In this document: piece by piece, positions 57,195-64,000 of the stretch
Numbering within the stretch: position 1 is the first letter of the stretch
Layout of the letters: the number at the start of each line of letters is the position of its first letter
From: Vitellaria paradoxa
Lineage: Eukaryota > Streptophyta > Magnoliopsida > Ericales > Sapotaceae
NCBI GenBank assembly: GCA_019916065.1
Contig: CM034242.1
Location: forward strand, 8,118,453 to 8,182,452
Direction of reading: 5' to 3'
Length of the DNA: 64,000 bases
Translations under genes and position numbers: made by a program
Notes under the pieces: generated by a model
What the model was told of the DNA's origin: nothing
Databases searched by the model: none
The model's input: the letters and a program-made list of their open reading frames with translations, nothing else

Positions 57195-60100
57195 ATGGGT
57201 TGTACGGTGAGAGAAAAACACATCAAAACCAATCGGAAGGCTCGATCGGCGAAACCCGATATCGATCAGAACAATCTCGCGGAGAGAACCTCAATCTCTA
57301 AAACCGTATCTGAATCGGGAATCAGACCGGTGAATTACGAAGTGGGTGTTAACGAATCAGCCCAGGACTCAAACCCTTTTCCGAATCCCAATTTTGATGA
57401 TAGTGGGTGGGGCTATTGTACTGAAGAGCAATTAGAGGAATTGCTGTTGAAGAACCTGGAGTTTTTGTATAACGAGGCTATTTCAAAGCTTGTTGCAATA
57501 GGATATGATGAGGATGTTGCCCTTAAAGCTATATTAAAAAGTGGGCATTATTGTGGCGGAATGGATGTGTTGGCTAATATAGTGCACAACTCCTTGAACT
57601 ATTTGCGTAATAACGGGGATTCTGAGTATTCTGAGCCCAATTTTACTGATCTGAGGCAGTTGGAAGAGTACTCTCTTGCAACTATGGTCTGTTTGTTACA
57701 ACAAGTTAAGCCTCATTTGACTAAAGGGGATGCCATGTGGTGTCTCCTGATGAGTGACCTTCATGTGGGTAGAGCCAGTGTGATTGAAATTCCGGTTCTT
57801 CCCTCAGCTACTAATAATGGGTGTAGCAGCCTTGCCACTCCTAGCAATGCAGAGAGCGCCTGTAACAATCCGGTAGGGGTTGCTCCATCATTATGTAGGT
57901 TTCATGGAGGTTGGGGTTTTGGAAATGGAACTACCTCTGAATTCCCTGTTGATGGGGTTTTCTCGTATGCATCGGAAATGACATTGCAGACGGAGATTGA
58001 TTGTCCAAAGGGGTTCAACCTTACTCCTTCAATGAAGTCGATGTTGATGAAGAATGTTCCAATGTTCGCCACAGGATTTATGGCAAACTCAAAACAGTTG
58101 CAGATGCAATCTCAGGCATGTGCCAGCTCTTTGTCAACGGGAGATCCTCCAATTGCAGCTGTATCAGGGGCTGAAGTTCCAACTGAGCAGAATGAGGAAG
58201 TCCCTCATTCAAAGAACCAAGATGTGGTTAATTCTGTGTTGAGTAAATTTCGTGATTTAAATCTTGGCGAGAATATGGAGTATGTGCCAGAAGATCAGAA
58301 AGATGAGATGATTTTGAGCTTAATTCACCAGATTAATGATCTTGAGAGACAAGTAAATGAGCGGAAGGAGTGGGCCCACCAGAAGGCGATGCAGGCTGCA
58401 AGGAAGCTCAGCAATGATCTTAAAGAGCTGAAAATGTTAAGGATGGAAAAGGAGGAGACCCAACGAATGAAGAAGGGGAAGCAGACCCTTGAGGACACAA
58501 CTATGAAGCGGCTTTCAGAGATGGAAAATGCTCTAAGGAAGGCAAGCAGCCAAGTGGATCGTGCAAATGCAGCCGTGAAACGCCTTGAGACTGAGAATGC
58601 AGAAATTAGAGCAGAGATGGAGGCTTCCAAGTTAAGTGCATCAGAGTCAGTTAAAACTTGCTTGGAGGTTGCTAAGCGGGAGAAGAAGTGCCTGAAGAGG
58701 CTTTTGGCTTGGGAGAAGCAGAAAGCTAAGTTGCAGGAGGAAATTGCAGCAGAGAAACAGAAGATATCAGAGTTACAGCAAGAGTTGGTTCAGACAGAGG
58801 CAGCTCAAAAGGTGGCCGAGGTGTGTAAATTACCTTTCTATAAATGTGACTGCAGGCTAATACATAGTGGTCCTATAATACATCCAAAAAAATATGTGTT
58901 AGAATTTCTCTCTCATTGCTGCATGAGTACCCCTAGACAAAATTACCAAAATCTGTGTGGTTTATGGTAATTGATGATATGTTCATATATTTTGTGGTTC
59001 CAATCCTGGACCTTTTTGGATGCATGCAACACTGTTAGAGTCCTAGTGTTTTGATTTTGTGTTCTCTGTATGCTAGTTTTTCCTCAAATACATATGATGG
59101 TTTTTGAGTTTAGTCCATTGTTTTAATCTGAGAGGTCAACCGGGAATAAATAAAATGATGAATTTGTGAGATGCTTGAATGTTGTGTGTTTGGCGTTATG
59201 AAATGTGTCACACTTAAGAAGTTTCATCATTTGTTTCATTTATCTATCTATATGCTGATTTACCTGATTTACTTCAATTATTATTGACCTTCTATATGCT
59301 GCATGCATTGTTGTTAATTTAGTCACAGTTGTTCACTCTTAGAACTCAACTTGTGTGATTTGCCTTTCGACGTAAAACTTGATTATAGTCACTATTGCTT
59401 GACCACCATGGGGAAAACATGACTTGTTGTATAGAGAAGTAGGTTGTTTAGGTCTTTGTAAGGTCCATCCATCTGATACCCATGTTGACTTTACCAGAAC
59501 TAGTGACAACCTCTCTGCAATCCACTTGTGAAGCATGACTGCTTGAACATTTTGCTCCAGCTGATGTCCGTGATTGGGCTGGGACACCACACTTGTAACT
59601 TTAATTATGTCTTTTTTTTTTTGGGGGGGGGGGTTGTTGTTTTAACCGTTGGGTTTCTAGGACATATTACATCCCATCCGTGCATTGTCTTCTCAATTAA
59701 TTCAACTGCAGTTTAGGTAATTCATGTGAGGGTTGCTTAGCTGGTATAAGATATGCTTTTTGCATGGGTTGCCCCTAACTCTTTTAACTGCGTTTTTTAA
59801 ACTGGACAAAGATTGTAGCTTAGATGGCCTGCGTATTAAGGTGCCAAGGTGGTGCTTGACTTCACTGCCAAGCTGCTAACTCAATGTAACTGTCAAAAAT
59901 AACGAATTAGTCTTTTCTACTTTTCATTTTAATAGGAACCAATTATTAAAACTCTTACTTTGAGAAACATTCTTCATGATCTTCATTTCATCTTTGAAAT
60001 GCTGTTGACTTTGAATCTACTTTATAAACAATTTAATTGACCACAATAGACTTATGTATATCCCTTAAGATGTAAGGTAAGGTTGCTGTGACTGCTATGA

Positions 60101-61913
60101 CATAATGATCAGTTGATTAAAGCTATTGCATGTGCGCCAGTGCTCCCACACAGCTTCCAAAAATGGCCCAACTATTTTGTGTGGGCAGGCTTTACCGAGA
60201 CTTGTGAGCTCAACAACTTTTTTCTGGACCAAACAATTCAATTTTCGAATTTTCATTTAAAAAGCAAATTTAAGATTAAGATTAGTAGAGAAAACACATA
60301 CAAATTGAAAAAAAGCGTGATATTTTTCAGTTGAGGAGTTCACTGGATTTACTTTTGCTCCGGTGCATGCATCCTTTACTGGGATTCAACAACTTCTTGG
60401 TTCAAGGTTTAGTTTGTGTTTGACATTGTTGCAAACTCCAGTGCTTGTTGTAATTATTATCTTAAAAAATTGATTTAACTGGCTTCACTTTTGTTCCAAA
60501 GCAAATATTCATCTTAGCTGTGGCTTGTCGCAACCTTAAATGTTGGGCCATTTCAATCCCTTCAGTGAAAATTGCCAATTTAAGTATATTCTTAATGTCT
60601 GATCCTTTTTTATTGACCTGTCTCTTGCTCTGATTACAGCTTTTAATGTCCATCAAAACTTAACAGTTGCGGTGGCACACTTTATATGTGCCCACAATGT
60701 CCAGTCAACTCTTTGTTTGAGAAGAAACCAGCTTGAAAATTACTTATAAGCGCAGCAAAATAACCTTTTACCTCTAGTCATTTTTAATGCTTATCTAATT
60801 TCAATGTCCCCATCTTTAGGGAGGATAATTTTGACAAATGTTATTGAAGATTAACTGAAACTTGCCTACAAAAATAGAATAGAAAAAAGATGAGCGTGGC
60901 TGCTAGCTGGCTTTGCAAAGCCTTCCCTGCGCCCGCTCACCACCAGGGTTCGACCCTGGTCCCCTACCCTCGCTTAACTATCCCAAAAAAAAAAAAAAAA
61001 AAGAATAGAAAAAAGATGAGCTGAAACTTAACTTCATTGAGCATGATTACCAGCTTCTTAAATGATGGTAAAGCTAGTGCTTTGCAACTAAAACTCTTTG
61101 ATATTAATGTAGGTTGACTCTGTGAAAACCTTTTCATGAATTTATGTGTCCTGAAACTTGATATGAACAATGTCCTCAATATTTTATTGTTATTTTTTTA
61201 TTTTATTTTATTTTTTAATTCTCTGGACACCTAAACTATCAACAATTCTGTTTCTTTATAAACGAATTCAATCCAGTTCAACTGTTTGCTCGTTTTTTCA
61301 TTTTGTTGGCAAGTTGATCATCAACTCATTTATCTTTTATAAGGTATACAATTCATCTAATACCCACTAGCAAACAATTGATGCAAGTCAATTACCCTAG
61401 CAGGTAAATTGGAGGCAGGAGCAGAAGGCCAAAGAACAGGCCTTAGTCCAAGTGGAGGAGGAAAGGCACCTCAAGGAGGCAACTGAGGCGAATAATAAGA
61501 GAAAGCACGAGGCCTTGCGCCTAAAGATAGAGATAGACTTCCAGCGTCACAAGGATGACCTCCAAAGACTTGAGCAGGAACTGTCGCAGCTTAAAGCTTC
61601 TGTACAATCCAAAGAATTGCATCACCAATCTAATAGGGCAAAGTCTGAGGGAGAAAAGCCCCAAGGAGAAACTATTGCAAGGCTGCTGCACGAGCTAGAT
61701 AAATTGGAGGATTCGTCTGATAGAGAAGTTGGCTACAACAGGGAATGCTTAATTTGTATGAAAGATGAAGTTTCTGTTCTTTTTCTGCCTTGTGCTCATC
61801 AAGTTCTTTGTGCCAATTGCAACGACGATCACGGGAAGAAGGGAAAATCAGCGTGTCCATACTGCCGGGTGCCAATTGAACAAAGAATCCGCGTGTTTGG
61901 TGCAAGCTCATAG
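57195..61913 (+). CDS. MIP1: MND1-interacting protein 1-like RING E3 ligase (two coding exons)
   Basis: Coding exons 57195-58820 and 61404-61913, joined in phase 0 at GAG/GTGTGT and CCCTAGCAG/GTAAAT, give 711 residues. The start MGCTVREKH is the conserved N-terminus of the plant MIP1/RF4/RF298 group. A helical UBA-like part covers residues about 76-135 (EEQLEELLLKNLEFLYNEAI), a long coiled coil about 395-610, and a C-terminal RING of C3HC4 type has C657, C660, C672, H674, C678, C681, C693 and C696, ending IRVFGASS. In Arabidopsis MIP1 binds the meiotic recombination protein MND1; ubiquitin ligase activity is inferred from the RING. All key residues are kept and there is no frame break. Reading through the donor would give a false 591-residue protein ending at 58970. 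Confidence 0.95.
58821..61403 (+). other. Intron of the MIP1-like gene (2.6 kb)
   Basis: GT-AG intron containing a T-run/G-run junction near 59611-59632 and a SINE at 60895-61001. No other exon or gene could be supported within it, and the two coding exons already give full family length. Confidence 0.8.
60895..61001 (+). mobile_element. Short tRNA-derived SINE with 19-bp target duplication
   Basis: 107 bp flanked by the identical 19-bp repeat AGAATAGAAAAAAGATGAG at 60876-60894 and 61002-61020. It has a box B-like GGTTCGACCCT (60948-60958) and ends in an A-run of about 18. It lies in the same orientation as the gene. Identical target repeats imply a recent insertion. Confidence 0.85.
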
Positions 61914-63064
61914 TGATGTGCTGGGGTTGAAAATGGTATGGTTAAACCCAATCGGGTAGGGGGGGGGGGGAGATCTGGCTTCTACCTTGCAGTTATCAAA
62001 AACTGCTTCTTTTGGTATTTACTTTTTCTAGTTACCATCCCGTGGTTTCATCAGTGTGATTGAATGAATGTAAATAAGCAGCAAAGCCTGTGTCAGGCTT
62101 CCGAGCTTTTCTTAAAATGACTGCAATATTGTTACTTACATTGTCACTACCTTTGCAAGAAGCAAAGATGATGCAAATATTTACTCAAATCTGCCATTTG
62201 ATCTTGCATATCATATTTCGAGTTTATGAGGGAAACAGTTGATGGTTGCTTCCTAAGTATTATGTTAATATGTTTGTTGGGTATGCTGTGTGATCTTAAT
62301 CTTCTGCTACAAGATAATTATAATTTAGGCGGATAATTAAACAGTCGATGATAGTTGTTGAGGGGAGAAAGAATGTTTTCATTTCAACACTGTCATTTAC
62401 TTTGGATTATTTTGCATTCCAGTTGAATTGGAAGTATGGATAATGAGTAATGAGGGAGAGACTTCAGTTGCATACCCACTGGGCTGTGAGCCTGTAAATT
62501 ACCCTTTTTATTGGACCTTGGGTCGGAATGTGGATCTAGATAAGGGCATGTTTGTGGATAGGAGATGGTATTTTATTTCTAATTTTATTTTATATTTAGT
62601 TATATTTTTTCTTGCGATACTGTGTATTACAAATGTCATTTATAATGTTATTTATATTTTATTGGAGTTGTTATTCCGATAAATTCCGATAAAAAAAATA
62701 ATGCTTAAAAATGAAATAAAATTTCAAAGTGGGATGTTATCTTTTATTCAACACTATATTCCATTGAACAAACATATATGCCATCGGTGAAGTTGATTTC
62801 AAATTCAAGAGCCTATGTTAGCGCCCATATTGTAAGCGTTTCTGTGATTTTTTTAAAATTTTTTTAAAATTTATTTTGTTTGGCTTTTTATTTGCGTTTG
62901 TATTTGTATGAAACAAAAAAAATATTTATTTCTTTGAATAGGTCATGTGTACAATGCACGAATTATATAAAAATGTGCAATTTTTAATAGATATAAATAT
63001 GTATTCTTATAAATCATATAATACAAATTTATATATAATACAAATTTGTTTATAATACAAAATA
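61914..63064. other. 3' flank of the MIP1-like gene and intergenic DNA
   Basis: Includes the presumed 3' UTR (to about 62180). An open frame at 62428-62682 has a hydrophobic tail but no family I recognise and no gene-like context; I leave it uncalled. Confidence 0.5.
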
Positions 63065-63268
63065 AAATAAATTACACCTAGATCCCTGAACTTTTGTGAA
63101 ATTATACATAAATTTTCTGAACATTTTAAAATTACATTAATCTCTCTTATTTTAAAATATTTGTAATCCAAACCCCCTTATGTGTGTAACCCAAACCTCC
63201 TTTCGTTAGTTTGAAACCTAACTCTGTTAAGTATTTAATGGAAAGACGATTTTACCCTTAAATTTTTT
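63065..63268. mobile_element. Terminal part of a Mutator-like element of the 98-1560 family
   Basis: AAATTACACCTAGATCCC...ATTTTAAAATATTTGTAA and on to TTTTACCCTT follows the left terminal repeat of the 98-1560 element in order, with drift. No inverted partner is seen before the window ends, so it is partial or extends beyond. Confidence 0.6.
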
Positions 63269-63281
63269 TTAAGCAACTGAA

Positions 63282-63439
63282 CGTTCCTTTGGAGCAAAAA
63301 AAAAAAAAAATAAATAAATAAACTTCAAAAAATTTTAAAAATTTTTAAATCTCCCCAGTAATATTTTACCACCTATCATTTTTACATCACATCAATCTTA
63401 TCCATTAATTTTTTTTATTTTTTTTGGGCTCCAAACGCA
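63282..63439. mobile_element. MITE-like insertion
   Basis: CGTTCCTTTGGAGC at the left and GGGCTCCAAACGCAC at the right are near-complementary ends around an AT-rich body. It may be nested in the Mutator-like element. Confidence 0.45.
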
Positions 63440-64000
63440 CCTGAATAACAAAGCAACTGTCCATTTCCGGCTACATTGCCGGGCAAACCCCTCTCTCAAT
63501 TACAAATTTAACTACCAACTCATCAAAAATCCAACCTCATAGCGGCGGAACCACCATGAACGGTGGCATCAATAGGAGAAATTTGGGCTTGGAGGCCAGC
63601 CAAAGTGAAGGGAATTTAATTTTGAGAAACGAAATGAAAGAGAACCACCATGATCGCTCGGACGAACAGCCTGATCGGCTCGGCTGTGGGACATGGTGTC
63701 AAATGACATCGCGTACGGCGTCGCAAGGATGTGCTTGTAGTCGCAGAAGCCAGAGTCGCGACCGCATGTAAGCATGATAGTCTAGGAGGACAAATTACCC
63801 ACATACAGAAGTGGAGGAGAGAGAGAGAGAGAGAGAGGGGGAACAAAATCAAACAAAACCCAAAAAAAATCAAACAAAACCCAAAACCCAGATCTACAAT
63901 CAAAATCAAACAAACACTACCCACATACAGAAGCATCCGCATACAGAAGGGGAGGAGAGAGAGAATCCCAAAAAACCCCAAAAAACCATAAAACCAAAAC
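63440..64000. other. GC-richer unassigned sequence at the window end
   Basis: GC content is higher than in the surroundings, with short frames on both strands and a (GA)n run near 63811-63838. ATCAAACAAAACCCA repeats follow. It could be the interior of a Mutator-like element or a promoter for a gene past the window. No gene is supported here. Confidence 0.3.

Noticed and set aside
58821..58970. Extension of MIP1 exon 1 to a 591-residue protein
   Set aside because: It reads through a clear GT donor; homology to the family stops at the donor and resumes at 61404.
62428..62682. 84-residue frame after MIP1
   Set aside because: No recognised domain, AT-rich tail, no gene context.
1..64000. CRISPR arrays, bacterial operons, rRNA genes
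   Set aside because: None seen; spliced genes and plant repeat types show a plant nuclear genome.

Overview
The window is nuclear DNA of a flowering plant, probably a eudicot. It is AT-rich and repeat-dense. It carries genes with GT-AG introns, three intronless UGT73-like glycosyltransferases, an AP-2 mu subunit gene, a MIP1-type RING ligase gene, plant retroelements and an endogenous plant pararetrovirus. I cannot name the species from sequence alone. || Layout: (1) 98-1560, a Mutator-like element with about 105-bp inverted repeats and an exact 9-bp target duplication; it may carry a short photolyase/cryptochrome gene scrap. (2) 1758-22973, a cluster of three minus-strand UGT genes. The first two are a recent segmental duplication (blocks 1758-4895 and 16512-18775); the third (21453-22973) is an older relative. 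The first two are separated by an 11.1-kb decayed Ty3/gypsy Tat-lineage retrotransposon (5410-16508) with two LTRs, gag-pol, a second archaeal-type RNase H and the decayed antisense ORF typical of this lineage. (3) 23040-28150, a second Mutator-like element, a tandem duplication, a tRNA-derived SINE with its target duplication, and low-complexity repeats. (4) About 28.2-35.45 kb, a nearly full-length but broken Caulimoviridae copy (coat, movement, protease, partial RT, RNase H, an unplaced last ORF, initiator-Met primer site). (5) 36004-48548, the AP2M gene on the minus strand, with 13 coding exons that join in frame to 438 codons; its introns carry several small insertions. (6) 48.5-57 kb, a gene-poor tract containing what looks like a gypsy-type LTR broken by nested MITEs, a purine-rich island and AT-rich decayed repeats. 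(7) 57195-61913, the two-exon MIP1-like RING E3 ligase gene on the plus strand, with a SINE in its intron. (8) 62-64 kb, intergenic sequence with the end of another Mutator-like element that may run past the window. || The intact genes are five: three UGTs (glucosylation of small molecules), AP2M (cargo selection in clathrin-mediated endocytosis) and MIP1 (RING ubiquitin ligase-type protein linked to MND1). They share no obvious pathway. The UGT cluster is the only functional cluster. I found no convincing new biological system. The most unusual items are the gene scrap inside the Mutator-like element, the coincidence of the retrotransposon end with the UGT duplication breakpoint, and the rearranged pararetrovirus.
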